A DNA stretch of 64,000 nucleotides from Bordetella petrii (GCF_000067205.1 NC_010170.1:1922001-1986000), one strand, 5' to 3'; positions 17,021-26,116 are shown, counted from the stretch's first letter. The notes: generated by a model not told the origin, from the letters alone. Translations and numbers: made by a program.

Positions 17021-18147
17021 GACCGCCGGAACGGCGTGTGGGCTTCGAGTTCGCCCATGTAGTCGTCCACGGCCTCGGTTTCGCGCTCCAGAAAATCCTC
17101 GATCGCGGCCGCGAAGCGCGGGTCGGCAATCCAGTGCGCCGACCATGTAGGGGTGGGCAGCAGGCCGCGCGCCATCTTGTGCTCGCCTTGTGCGCCGCCC
17201 TCGAAGTGCGCCAGGCCGTGCTGGATGCAGTAGTCGATAGACTGCAGGTAGCAGGTCTCGAAATGCAGGCCCGGCACGAACTCCAGCGCGCCCCAGTAGC
17301 GGCCGTACAGGATGTCGCCGCCCTGCATGTTCAACGCGGCCGCGATGGGCTCGCCGTTGCGCAGCGCCATGACCAGCACCAGCGCGCCGGGCAGGGCCGC
17401 GTGCAGGCGCTGGAAGAACTCGGCGCTGAGATAGGGCGGGTTGCCGTGGGCAAAGTAGGTATGCCGGTAACAACGATAAAAGAACGCCAGCGATGCGGCG
17501 TCGATCTGCGCGCCGCTCAGCCATCGGAATTCGACGCCGGCGGCCTGCACCTTCTTGCGGTCCTGGCGAATCTTCTTGCGCTTGTCGTGGTTCAGTTCCG
17601 CCAGAAAGGCATCCAGGCTGGCGTAGCCGGCATTGCGCCAATGGAACTGCACACCCTCGCGCACCATGCAACCGGCCTGGCGCAGCGCCGCCAGATCGTC
17701 TTCGCCCGGAAACAGCACATGCAGCGACGACACTTTCAGGCCCTGTGCCAGTTCGACCAGGCCATGCGCCAGCTCCAGGCGGTCGTCGGCATTGGCGGCC
17801 AGCAGGCGCGGACCGCCCACCGGCGTGAAAGGCACGGCGGCCAGCAGTTTGGGGTAATAGCGCAGGCCGTGGCGTTCGAAGGCATCGGCCCAGGCGTAGT
17901 CGAACACGTATTCGCCGCGAGAGTGCCCTTTCAGGTATAGCGGCACGGCGCCAGCCAGCCGGTCGGCGCGCCGCAGCAGCAGGTAATACGGCGCCCAGCC
18001 CGTATCCGGCGCCGCGCAACCGGTGTCGTGCAGGGCTGACAGGAATTCGTGGCGCACGAACGGCTGCTCGCCCGCCAGCGCGTTCCATTGGCATGCGTCC
18101 ACACGGGACAGCGAGGTTTCGACGGCAAGACGGGCAGGGGGGCTCAT
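17008..18147 (-). CDS. FemAB/GNAT-like protein of COG3146 (DUF482)
   Basis: 379 aa from ATG 18147. The sequence has the COG3146 'peptidogalycan biosynthesis/recognition' pattern: HEFLSALHDTGCA near the start, YLKGHSRGEYVFDYAWADA, FTPVGGPRLL, the basic LNHDKRKKIRQDRKKV region, and C-terminal GRYWGALEFVPGLHFETCYLQ and EGGAQGEHKMARGL. The fold is a double GNAT domain like FemAB peptidyl transferases, so aminoacyl or acyl transfer is likely, but the substrate is unknown. Its 3' end overlaps DUF1854 by 13 bases. Confidence 0.85.
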   Translation of the reverse strand: MSPPARLAVETSLSRVDACQWNALAGEQPFVRHEFLSALHDTGCAAPDTGWAPYYLLLRRADRLAGAVPLYLKGHSRGEYVFDYAWADAFERHGLRYYPKLLAAVPFTPVGGPRLLAANADDRLELAHGLVELAQGLKVSSLHVLFPGEDDLAALRQAGCMVREGVQFHWRNAGYASLDAFLAELNHDKRKKIRQDRKKVQAAGVEFRWLSGAQIDAASLAFFYRCYRHTYFAHGNPPYLSAEFFQRLHAALPGALVLVMALRNGEPIAAALNMQGGDILYGRYWGALEFVPGLHFETCYLQSIDYCIQHGLAHFEGGAQGEHKMARGLLPTPTWSAHWIADPRFAAAIEDFLERETEAVDDYMGELEAHTPFRRSYKK

Positions 18148-18226
18148 GGTGCAATGATAAAGTCTGGCGTTGACAAGTTCCCGCGCCGTGCCGCAGCCCT
18201 TGCCTGCGGCCATCCGATCACCAGGC

Positions 18227-19027
18227 ATGACCGATACCGCTTTTCCCGATTCCATCCGCCGGCTGGCCCTGGCCGCGCTGGCCACGCGCGCCTGGCCCGA
18301 CAAGCTGGCCTTGGTGCGCGCTATTGGCGAGGCCGTTCCTGTCGACCCGAATACCCGGCTGGATGAACCTGCCGGCCTGCCCGGGCGCCCCGATGCGCCC
18401 GAGCTGGTGCCGCCGGGCCAGGTCCGGCAGCGCTCGGTGCAGTCGCCCGAAGGACGCGCCGCGCTGCTGCATGCGCTGGCGCACATCGAGTTCAATGCGG
18501 TCAACCTGGCGCTGGATGCAGTATGGCGCTACGAAGCGATGCCGCATGAGTACTACCACGACTGGTTGCGGGTGGCGCGCGAAGAGGCCTATCACTTCGA
18601 GCTCTTGAACGACCACCTGGACAGCCTGGGCCATGTTTATGGCGATTTTCCCGCCCACAACGGGCTGTGGGAAATGGCCGAGAAAACCCGTGACGACCTG
18701 CTGGCCCGGCTGGCCCTGGTGCCGCGTACGCTCGAGGCGCGCGGCCTGGATGCCTCGCCGCTGATCCGCGACAAGCTGGCCGGCGCGGGCGACGCCGCCG
18801 GCGCGGCCATCCTGGACATCATTCTGCGCGATGAGATCGGCCATGTGGCAATCGGCAACCGCTGGTATCGCCACCTGTGCGCCCAGCGCGGCCTGGACCC
18901 CGTGGTTTGCTACGCCGACCTGGCGCGCCGCTACGGCGCCCCGAAGCTGCGCGGTCCGTTCAACTTGGCGGCGCGCCGCCAGGCCGGCTTCGACGAGGCC
19001 GAACTGCAGGCCCTGCAGCAAACCTAG
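18227..19027 (+). CDS. Ferritin-like DUF455 protein
   Basis: 266 aa from ATG 18227 (a longer reading from 18170 adds a non-conserved leader). It has the COG2833/DUF455 ferritin-like four-helix pattern: HALAHIEFNAVNLALDA supplies one ExxH-type pair, EEAYHFELLNDHL a second, and ILRDEIGHVAIGNRWY a third, the spacing expected of a di-iron site. Close relatives are annotated as rhamnosyltransferase-like or tRNA-hydroxylase-like ferritins, without proven function. Its promoter must lie in the 79 bases shared with the divergent FemAB-like gene. Confidence 0.85.
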   Translation: MTDTAFPDSIRRLALAALATRAWPDKLALVRAIGEAVPVDPNTRLDEPAGLPGRPDAPELVPPGQVRQRSVQSPEGRAALLHALAHIEFNAVNLALDAVWRYEAMPHEYYHDWLRVAREEAYHFELLNDHLDSLGHVYGDFPAHNGLWEMAEKTRDDLLARLALVPRTLEARGLDASPLIRDKLAGAGDAAGAAILDIILRDEIGHVAIGNRWYRHLCAQRGLDPVVCYADLARRYGAPKLRGPFNLAARRQAGFDEAELQALQQT

Positions 19028-19108
19028 GCCGTGCGCGGTTACAGCGCGATACCACGCTAAGGCGTGGCCGCACGGCGCCGGCGCGCGCCTGCCTATAGAA
19101 TCGACGCC

Positions 19109-20374
19109 ATGATCTCCCGACATTCGCTTTCCTTGCTGTGCCTGGCCCTGCTGGCGGGCGGCGTGCGCGCCGCGCCGCCCGCCGATGCCATCGCCGCGTC
19201 CGCCGACACGGCCGCTTTCGCCGGCTGCCTGGCGCAATTGCGCGGCCAGGCGGCCAGCCAGGGCGTGTCCGCAAGCACGTTCAATACCTACACGCAAGGC
19301 CTCGCGCCCGACATGAGCGTGATCGCTTCGCTGGATGCACAACCCGAATTCAAAACTCCCATCTGGGACTACCTGGCCGCGCTGGTCGACGACGAACGCA
19401 TCGCCGACGGGCGGCAGGCCCTGCAGCAGTGGCAGCCCGAGCTGGCCCGCGCGCAGGCGCAGTTCGGCGTCGATCCGGCCACGGTGGTGGCGGTGTGGGG
19501 CGTGGAGAGCAACTTCGGCAAGAAGTTGGGCGGGCGGCCGCTGCTGACTTCGCTGTCGACCCTGTCATGCTTCGGGCGTCGCCAAAGCTATTTCCGCGGC
19601 GAGTTCTTCGCCACGCTGAAAATCATCGAGCAAGAACACGTGCGTCCCGAGCGCCTGAACGGATCTTGGGCGGGCGCCTTTGGCCAGACACAGTTCATGC
19701 CCTCCACCTATTTGCGCCTGGCGGTCGATTTCGACGGAGACGGACGCCGCGACCTGGTCGACAGCGTGCCCGACGCCCTGGCCTCCACCGCCAACTTCCT
19801 GAAGCGCGCCGGCTGGCAGTCCGGGCTGCCCTGGGGTTTCGAAGTGGCCCTGCCGGCGGGCCTGGATATCCGCATCGCGGGCCGCCGCAACAAACGTCCC
19901 ATGTCGGCGTGGGCCGCGCAGGGCGTCAAGCGCGTCGATGGCCAGCCGCTGCCGGCTGGCGATACCCCGGCAGGCCTGCTGCTCCCGGCGGGCCCGCAGG
20001 GGCCGGCCTTTCTGGTAACGCGCAATTTCGATGCGGTGTATTCGTACAACGCCGCCGAAAGCTATGCGCTGGCCATTGCCCATTTGTCTGACCGGCTGCG
20101 CGGCGCCGGCCCCTTTGTACGGGCCTGGCCCACCGACGATCCCGGCCTGTCGCGCGCCGAGCGGCGCGAGTTGCAATCGCTATTGATCGCGCGCGGCTAC
20201 GACATCGGCGAGCCCGACGGCCTGATCGGCGCGCGCACCCGCACCGCCCTGCAGGCCGTGCAGCGCGAAGCCGGCCTCGTGGCCGATGGGCGGGCAGGGC
20301 AGAAATCCCTGCTATGGCTGCGCCAGAACGCCGCCGACCCGCCCGCCGGCGTCAATGCGCCGCCGGCGCGTTGA
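19109..20374 (+). CDS. Lytic murein transglycosylase with C-terminal peptidoglycan-binding domain
   Basis: 421 aa from ATG 19109, giving a signal peptide (MISRHSLSLLCLALLAGGVRA). The MltB-like SLT domain has the catalytic Glu in VWGVESNFGKKLGG, followed by SWAGAFGQTQFMPSTYL and an EF-hand-like DFDGDGRRDL. The C-terminal ~60 residues (LQSLLIARGYDIGEPDGLIG...) are a PG_binding_1 repeat. It cleaves glycan strands to 1,6-anhydro-muropeptides in the periplasm. No lipobox, so it should be soluble, unlike the second MltB homologue at 51.4-52.6 kb. The 3' end overlaps the convergent dioxygenase gene by 23 bases. Confidence 0.9.
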   Translation: MISRHSLSLLCLALLAGGVRAAPPADAIAASADTAAFAGCLAQLRGQAASQGVSASTFNTYTQGLAPDMSVIASLDAQPEFKTPIWDYLAALVDDERIADGRQALQQWQPELARAQAQFGVDPATVVAVWGVESNFGKKLGGRPLLTSLSTLSCFGRRQSYFRGEFFATLKIIEQEHVRPERLNGSWAGAFGQTQFMPSTYLRLAVDFDGDGRRDLVDSVPDALASTANFLKRAGWQSGLPWGFEVALPAGLDIRIAGRRNKRPMSAWAAQGVKRVDGQPLPAGDTPAGLLLPAGPQGPAFLVTRNFDAVYSYNAAESYALAIAHLSDRLRGAGPFVRAWPTDDPGLSRAERRELQSLLIARGYDIGEPDGLIGARTRTALQAVQREAGLVADGRAGQKSLLWLRQNAADPPAGVNAPPAR

Positions 20375-21143
20375 ATACGTAAGCGTCCATCGACAGCACG
20401 CCATGACTGATGCCGCCGTCCAGCACCTCTACCTCGGATCCCGGGGCGGCGGCGCCGGCGGCGATCAGCAGCGGCAGGTAATGTTCGGCCGTGGGATGCG
20501 CGCGGCGCGCCTGCGGGGCCGCATCCAGGTAGCCTTCCAGGGCTTGGCGGTCATGCGCGCGCACCGCCGCGCGCGCCCACTCGGTAAAGGCTTGCACGTA
20601 GGGTTCGTCGGCGCCGTCGCGCTGGCGGAATTCATACAGGTTGTGTGTCAGGCTGCCCGAGCCCACGATCAGCACGCCTTCGCCGGACAGCGGCGCCAGG
20701 TTGCGTCCCAGCTCCCAGGCCTGGGCGGGCTCCAGCGAGGCAGGCAACGACAGCTGCACCACCGGCACGTCGTGCGCGGGAAACATATGCAGCATGGGCA
20801 CCCAGGCGCCATGATCCAGGCCGCGCCGGTCATCCAGCGCGACCGCATGGCCGGCCTGGCCCAGCAGCGCCGCGACGCGCGCCGCCAGGGCGGGATCGCC
20901 CGGGGCCGGGTATTGCAACGCATACAGCGGCGCGGGAAAACCGCCGAAATCATGAATGGTCTCGGGCCGCGTGGATGCCGTCACGGCCAGGCCGCGGGTC
21001 ATCCAGTGCGGCGATACGATCAGCACCGCGGCCGGTGTCGGACGGCGTTGCCCCAGGGCCGCCAGCAGCGGCCCCGCGCGGCCGGGTTCCAGGGCGAAGG
21101 TGGGCGCGCCGTGGGACACGAAAAGAGTAGGCTGTGCTTGCAT
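20352..21143 (-). CDS. DODA-type extradiol dioxygenase (YgiD-like)
   Basis: 263 aa. The start MQAQPTLFVSHGAP has the metal-binding SHG(A/S)P of class III extradiol dioxygenases; further ligand blocks are SPHW (first third), LDHGAWVPML with its HG pair, and SLTHNLYEF. The family includes E. coli YgiD, a 4,5-DOPA dioxygenase; the natural substrate in most bacteria is unknown. It is divergent from a LysR gene, the usual arrangement for a regulator controlling its neighbour. Confidence 0.88.
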   Translation of the reverse strand: MQAQPTLFVSHGAPTFALEPGRAGPLLAALGQRRPTPAAVLIVSPHWMTRGLAVTASTRPETIHDFGGFPAPLYALQYPAPGDPALAARVAALLGQAGHAVALDDRRGLDHGAWVPMLHMFPAHDVPVVQLSLPASLEPAQAWELGRNLAPLSGEGVLIVGSGSLTHNLYEFRQRDGADEPYVQAFTEWARAAVRAHDRQALEGYLDAAPQARRAHPTAEHYLPLLIAAGAAAPGSEVEVLDGGISHGVLSMDAYVFNAPAAH

Positions 21144-21190
21144 GGCAGAAAATCTCCGTTAAGGCTGGCCCGGGACGGGGCAGCCCGTTT

Positions 21191-21251
21191 ACTAGACTGT
21201 AATTGCCTAGTGAATAGAGATAAATAAGCCATTTGTGGAAACATTGTTCCA
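21191..21251. promoter_or_regulatory. LysR-type operator candidates between dioxygenase and lysR
   Basis: ACTAG-N11-CTAGT (21191-21211) is an interrupted palindrome of the T-N11-A form expected for a LysR regulator. A second, TGGAA-N6-TTCCA (21236-21251), lies 15 bases before the lysR ATG. The pair would suit a regulator that represses itself and controls the divergent dioxygenase gene. The sites are read directly; their use is inferred. Confidence 0.5.
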
Positions 21252-21266
21252 AGAATGGTGGGTAAT

Positions 21267-22166
21267 ATGGATCGCTTCGAAGAAATGCGCGTGTTCACCG
21301 CGGTGGTCGAGGCCGGCAGCTTCGTGAAAGCCGCCGAATCCCTGCGTATGTCCAAGGCGGGCGTCTCGCGCCACGTGACGGAGCTCGAAACCCGCCTGGG
21401 CGTGCGGCTCATGCAGCGCACCACCCGCCGGCAATCGCTGACCGAAGAAGGGCAGTTGTTCTATGAACGCTGCAAAATGCTGCTGGCCGAAGTCGAAGAC
21501 GCCGAAACCGAAGTCAACAGCCGCAGCGGCGAGGTGGGCGGGCTGTTGCGCGTAAACGCGCCGCTGACTTTCGGCGTGCGCCACCTGGCGCCGCTGTGGG
21601 CGGTTTTCAAGGCTCAGCACCCCAGGCTGACACTGGACATCACCCTGGCCGACCGCGTGGTCGACCTGGTCGACGAAGGCTACGACGTGGCTGTGCGCAT
21701 TACGCAGCTGGCCGACTCCACGCTGATCAGCCGCCATCTGGCCTCGACGCGCATGGTGCTGTGCGCCAGCCCCGCTTATATCCAGGCGCACGGGCGGCCC
21801 GAGCATCCCAAAGAGCTGGCCATGCACGCCGCCATTGCGTACAGCTACTGGGCCGGCCGCGACGAATGGCGTTTCCATGGCAGCGAGGGCGAAGTCAGCG
21901 TGCGCATCCAGCCCGTCATGCGCGCCAACAATGGCGACACCTGCGTGCAGGCCGCGCTGGCGCACCTGGGCGTCATCCTGCAGCCGACCTTTCTGGTTGG
22001 CGACGCCCTGCGCGCCGGCTCGCTGGTGGAGCTGATGCCGCAATACCGCTGCGCCGAACTGGGCATCTACGCTATGTATCCCACCCGGCGGCACGTGCCG
22101 CCGCGGGTGCGCGCGCTGGTCGACTTCCTGGCCGGCCACTTCGCGCACGCGCCGTGGCCCGACTGA
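21267..22166 (+). CDS. LysR-family transcriptional regulator (DODA-linked)
   Basis: 299 aa. N-terminal winged helix (residues 1-60): DRFEEMRVFTAVVEAGSFVKAAESL with SKAGVSRHVTELETRLG as the recognition region, then a LysR substrate-binding domain (GLLRVNAPLTFGVRHLAPL onwards). The sequence type (MDRFEEMRVFTAVVE, MQRTTRRQSLTEEG) is that of the CrgA/PecT-like LysR group. Divergent from the DODA dioxygenase with two palindromes in between; followed by the exported M20 peptidase 71 bases later. A second start four codons upstream (21255) is possible. Confidence 0.9.
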   Translation: MDRFEEMRVFTAVVEAGSFVKAAESLRMSKAGVSRHVTELETRLGVRLMQRTTRRQSLTEEGQLFYERCKMLLAEVEDAETEVNSRSGEVGGLLRVNAPLTFGVRHLAPLWAVFKAQHPRLTLDITLADRVVDLVDEGYDVAVRITQLADSTLISRHLASTRMVLCASPAYIQAHGRPEHPKELAMHAAIAYSYWAGRDEWRFHGSEGEVSVRIQPVMRANNGDTCVQAALAHLGVILQPTFLVGDALRAGSLVELMPQYRCAELGIYAMYPTRRHVPPRVRALVDFLAGHFAHAPWPD

Positions 22167-22237
22167 GCCTGCGCGCCTTTTGCGGGCGGTGCCGTACCGC
22201 CTTTATTTCTACGGCGATTCAAAAAGGAGCTTGTGCG

Positions 22238-23527
22238 ATGCCTAGTAGTCTGTCTCGTTCTGCTCGTTCGTATGGCCTGACGCTGTTGTGCTGCGCTGCC
22301 GTCGGCCTGGCGCACGCCGCGCCCGTGGCCGCGGTGCATGACGCCGCCCAGGCGCAGCGCCAACCCATGCTCGACACCATGCGCGACCTGGTCGGCATCG
22401 AGTCGGGCAGCAAAGACCTGGAAGGCCTGCGGCAACTTGCCGCGCTGGTGGCCAAGCGCCTGAAGGCGCTGGACGGCAAGGTCGAGATCATCACGCCCGC
22501 CGACATCACGCGCCTGGCCGATACGCCGGAACAGGTGGGGCCGATGGTGCACGCCGAATTCCAGGGCACGGGCAGCAAGAAGATCATGCTGATTGCCCAC
22601 ATGGACACGGTCTACCAGAAGGGCATGCTGAAAGACCAGCCGTTTCGCATCGAAGGCGAGCGCGCCTATGGCCTGGGCATCGCCGACGACAAGCAGGGCG
22701 TGGCCGCCATCATCCATACGGTGGCCTTGCTGCGCGACCTGGGCTTCAAGGAATACGGCTCGCTCACCGTGCTGATCAATGGCGATGAAGAAATCAGTTC
22801 GCCTGGCGCGCGCAACACCATTACGCGCCTGGGGGCTGACCAGGACGCCGTGTTCTCGTTTGAAGGCGGCGGCAAAGACGGCAACCTGCGCCTGGCCACC
22901 AGCGGCATCGGCGCGGCCTACCTTACCGTCACCGGCAAGACTTCACATGCCGGCGCGCGGCCGGAAGGCGGCGTCAATGCGCTGTACGAACTGGCGCATC
23001 AGGTGCTGCAAATGAACGACCTGTCGCAACCCGCGCAGGGGTTGAAGCTGAACTGGACCCTGGCCCAGGCCGGCACCGTGCGCAACGTGATTCCCGGCCG
23101 GGCCACGGCGCAGGCCGATGCCCGCTCGCTGAAGGTCGCCGATTTCGACGCGCTGGAGGCCGCCATGCGCGAGCGCATCCAGAAAAAGCTGCTGCCCGAG
23201 GCGAAGGTCGACCTGCGTTTCGAAGTGCGCCGCCCGCCGCTCGAAGCCACCGAGGCGTCGCGCCGCGTGGCCACGCATGGCGCGGCCATCTACGAAGAGC
23301 TGGGCTTGCCGATGAAGGTGCTGGACGTGGCGACCGGGGGCGGTACCGACGCCGCCTTCGCCGGCGTGAAGGCGCGCGGAGCCGTGGTCGAGGGCATGGG
23401 GTTGAGCGGCTTCGGCGCGCATTCCAACGCGGCGGAATACGTGCAGATCGACACCATCGTGCCGCGCCTTTATCTTGCCGCGCGCATGATCATGGACATT
23501 TCGCGCGACCAGGTGCCGCTTAAGTAG
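22238..23527 (+). CDS. Exported M20 zinc peptidase, carboxypeptidase G2-like
   Basis: 429 aa; AAAGGAG ribosome site before ATG 22238. Signal peptide through AVGLAHA (~29). M20 metallopeptidase: metal ligands in MLIAHMDTVY and GIADDKQG, catalytic Glu in INGDEEISSPG, dimerisation (lid) domain around TGKTSHAGARPEGG, and a C-terminal GFGAHSNAAEY ligand His. Closest in pattern to glutamate carboxypeptidase (CPG2), which removes C-terminal Glu from folates and peptides. It lies between two LysR genes and overlaps the end of the second by 8 bases. Confidence 0.9.
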   Translation: MPSSLSRSARSYGLTLLCCAAVGLAHAAPVAAVHDAAQAQRQPMLDTMRDLVGIESGSKDLEGLRQLAALVAKRLKALDGKVEIITPADITRLADTPEQVGPMVHAEFQGTGSKKIMLIAHMDTVYQKGMLKDQPFRIEGERAYGLGIADDKQGVAAIIHTVALLRDLGFKEYGSLTVLINGDEEISSPGARNTITRLGADQDAVFSFEGGGKDGNLRLATSGIGAAYLTVTGKTSHAGARPEGGVNALYELAHQVLQMNDLSQPAQGLKLNWTLAQAGTVRNVIPGRATAQADARSLKVADFDALEAAMRERIQKKLLPEAKVDLRFEVRRPPLEATEASRRVATHGAAIYEELGLPMKVLDVATGGGTDAAFAGVKARGAVVEGMGLSGFGAHSNAAEYVQIDTIVPRLYLAARMIMDISRDQVPLK

Positions 23528-24431
23528 GGCGCGTTCGCGCCGGCGGCGCGGTGTCCTGCAGATACCGCAGCATCTGCCGGGCATAGGCGGGCAGGTCGTC
23601 GGCGTGCCGCACGCATAACAGCAGGTGGCGCTGCGCCCAGGGCGCGTCGAGCGCCACCGCCTTGATGCCGGTGGCGCGCGCACAGCGCCGCGCCGCCGCC
23701 CGCGGCACGATGCCTATGCCTATGCCGCCGCCCACCAGCCGGCAGATAGCGTCGAAGCTGTGCAGCCGCACACGGTAATTCAAGGCCGCGCCGGCGCGGC
23801 GCGCATGCAGGGCGATGTGCTCTTGCAGGGCGCTGCCCTCGGCCAGGCCGATGAAGTCATGGGCCGAAATCTCGGCCAGGCCCACGCTGGCCGATTGCGC
23901 CAACACGTGGCCGCGCGCCACCACCAGCACCAGCGGATCGGGGCGGAACGGATAGGTATTCAGACCCTGCGGGTCGGCTGAATCGGCCACGATGCCGATG
24001 TCGGCCGCGCCGGCGCGCATGGCGTCGGCGATGTCGTCGCTGGGCCGTTCTTGCACGTCCACCGAAATGCGCGGGTGCTGCGCCAGGAAGCCGCACAGCG
24101 CATCGGGAAGGTATTCGCTGAGCGCGGCCGTGTTGCACAGCAGCCTGACGTGGCCCCGGATGCCGTGTCCGTATTGGTCCAGCTCGCCGTGCATGCGCTC
24201 GACCTGCTGCAGTACGGCGCGGGCATGATGCAGCAGCGTTCGGCCCGCCGCCGTGACGCGCACGCCATGGCGCTGGCGCACCAAGAGCGGCACGCCCAGC
24301 GTGTCTTCCATGCCGCGCACGCGCTCGCTGGCCGACGCCAGCGTCATGTGGGCGCGCTGCGCGCCGCCGGTAATGGAGCCGGCCTCGTGAATTCGCAAGA
24401 ACAGGCGCAGATCGGTCAGGTCGAAACGCAT
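23520..24431 (-). CDS. LysR-family transcriptional regulator
   Basis: 303 aa. HTH in DLTDLRLFLRIHEAGSITGGAQRAHMTLASASERVRGMEDTLG with a variant helix, then the effector-binding domain (GHVRLLCNTAALSEYLPDAL, PLVLVVARGHVLA). The arrangement suggests control of a divergent gene: the TauE/SafE exporter starts 162 bases beyond its 5' end on the other strand. The effector is unknown. Confidence 0.9.
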   Translation of the reverse strand: MRFDLTDLRLFLRIHEAGSITGGAQRAHMTLASASERVRGMEDTLGVPLLVRQRHGVRVTAAGRTLLHHARAVLQQVERMHGELDQYGHGIRGHVRLLCNTAALSEYLPDALCGFLAQHPRISVDVQERPSDDIADAMRAGAADIGIVADSADPQGLNTYPFRPDPLVLVVARGHVLAQSASVGLAEISAHDFIGLAEGSALQEHIALHARRAGAALNYRVRLHSFDAICRLVGGGIGIGIVPRAAARRCARATGIKAVALDAPWAQRHLLLCVRHADDLPAYARQMLRYLQDTAPPARTRPT

Positions 24432-24592
24432 TGCGCGATGCTAGCACGCCAGAATAAGGAATAACCTGAACCTGAATTCGGCACATCCGCATTGGCGTAC
24501 TGGCAATAGCCAATGAAAATAAGGTCTCTTGCAACACATTGCGGCGCGGGCGAAAGGCGGTTGCCTACGGTTGTGCCGAAACCTGGATACGC

Positions 24593-25351
24593 ATGCATCT
24601 GTTCGAATTCTTGCCGCCCATGCCGGCCACGGTGGCTGCCGTGTTCTTGCTGGCCGGCCTGGCCAAGGGCGTGGTGGGCATGGGCCTGCCTACCATTTCC
24701 ATGGCCTTGCTGGCCTTGTTCATGCCGCCGGCGCAGGCCGCCGCGCTGTTGGTCGTGCCTTCGCTGCTTACCAATCTATGGCAGGCGCGGCCCGCGCGCA
24801 CACTGGGGCCGTTGCTGCGGCGCGTCGGCCCCATGCAGATGGGCGTTTGCGTCGGCACGCTGGCCGGCGCCATCCTGTTCGGCCCCCCGGCCGGCGACTG
24901 GGGCGTGGCGGCTTTGGGCGCCGTGCTGCTGGCATATGCGGCCTGGGGGCTGTTCGGCACGCCGCCCGTGCTGTCCGCGCGGGGCGAGCGGTGGCTGGGA
25001 CCCTGCGCGGGAATGCTCACCGGCGTCATCACCGCGCTGACCGGCGTGTTCGTCGTGCCCGCCGTACCGTATCTGCAATCGCTGGCGCTGGACAAAGACG
25101 GGCTGGTGCAGGCCATGGGCGTGTCGTTCACGGTGTCCACGGTGGCGCTGGCGGCCGGGCTGTGGCTCAACGGAAGCTATGGCGCGAGTGCGGCGGGCGC
25201 TTCATTTGCCATGCTGGCGCCGGCCTTGCTGGGCATGGCCGCTGGCCAGCGCTTGCGCCGCACGCTGTCGCCGCGCATGTTCCGCCTGTGCTTCATGGCC
25301 AGCCTGGCGGCTTTAGGGGCCTACCAGCTTGTCGAGGGGCTGGCGTCTTGA
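24593..25351 (+). CDS. TauE/SafE-family membrane transporter
   Basis: 252 aa from ATG 24593. About seven to eight hydrophobic helices with the family's Gly-rich start LAGLAKGVVGMGLPT (residues ~20-34) and the internal half-repeat GMLTGVITALTGVFVVPAVPYL. Family members export or import small sulfonates or sulfite-like anions. Its 3' end is nine bases from a convergent ModA-like gene. Substrate unknown; the LysR upstream may regulate it. Confidence 0.88.
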   Translation: MHLFEFLPPMPATVAAVFLLAGLAKGVVGMGLPTISMALLALFMPPAQAAALLVVPSLLTNLWQARPARTLGPLLRRVGPMQMGVCVGTLAGAILFGPPAGDWGVAALGAVLLAYAAWGLFGTPPVLSARGERWLGPCAGMLTGVITALTGVFVVPAVPYLQSLALDKDGLVQAMGVSFTVSTVALAAGLWLNGSYGASAAGASFAMLAPALLGMAAGQRLRRTLSPRMFRLCFMASLAALGAYQLVEGLAS

Positions 25352-25360
25352 AAACCCCGG

Positions 25361-26116
25361 CTAGCGGTGGAACCCGTACGACCGCATGATCTGGCCCACT
25401 TTCGGGCCCTTCAGGTAGAACAAGAACGAGCGCGCCGCCAGGTTCTCTTTGCCATTTTCCAGCAGCACGGCGTCCTGCCGGATCGGGTCGTACAGCGTCG
25501 TCGGCACGATCCACGCCGAGCCACGCTGGATGCGGCTGTCCTTGTAGATGTGCGACAGCGTCACGAAACCCAGGTCGCTGTTGGCGTCCGCCAGAAAGCG
25601 GCGGGTATCCATCGTGTTGTGGCGTTCGACCAGCTTGTCGCTCACCGAACCGCTCAGCCCCAGCCGGTCGAGCACCTGCATGGCAGGGCGACCATAGGGC
25701 AACAGGTCGGGGCTGGCAACCGACAGCCGCTTGAACTGGTTGTCTTTCAGCACCTCGCCTTGCGGGTCGACATAGCCTTCGCGCGGCGACCACAGCGCCA
25801 GCACGCGCATGGCGTAGGTGTAACGCGTGCCCGGCACGGCCTTGTGGGTGGCTTCCAGGCGCGCCGGCAGCACGTCGTTGCCGGCCACGAAAACATCGTA
25901 GGAAGCGCCCCGCGAGATCTGGGCGTAGAGCTGGCTGGTGGGGGCGGTGGACAACACCACGACATTGCCGGTCTTCCGCTGGAAATCTTCGGCAATGGCG
26001 CGGATCGGTGCCGCGACATCTGTTGCCACGGCCACCTGCACCTGTCCGGCGCGAGCCGTGGCAACGGTCATACAGGCAAGCAATAACGCGACGGGAAGGC
26101 TGATGCGCGCATTCAT
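25361..26116 (-). CDS. ModA-like periplasmic substrate-binding protein (orphan)
   Basis: 251 aa with a signal peptide (ISLPVALLLACMTVATARA). The mature sequence has the molybdate-binding ModA pattern: QVAVATDVAAPIRAIAEDFQRKTG, GASYDVFVAGNDVLPARLE, DLGFVTLSHI. No modB or modC gene lies nearby, so either it works with a distant ABC transporter or binds another oxyanion. The frame stays open to 26416, but 26116 gives the signal peptide and is preferred. Confidence 0.85.
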   Translation of the reverse strand: MNARISLPVALLLACMTVATARAGQVQVAVATDVAAPIRAIAEDFQRKTGNVVVLSTAPTSQLYAQISRGASYDVFVAGNDVLPARLEATHKAVPGTRYTYAMRVLALWSPREGYVDPQGEVLKDNQFKRLSVASPDLLPYGRPAMQVLDRLGLSGSVSDKLVERHNTMDTRRFLADANSDLGFVTLSHIYKDSRIQRGSAWIVPTTLYDPIRQDAVLLENGKENLAARSFLFYLKGPKVGQIMRSYGFHR

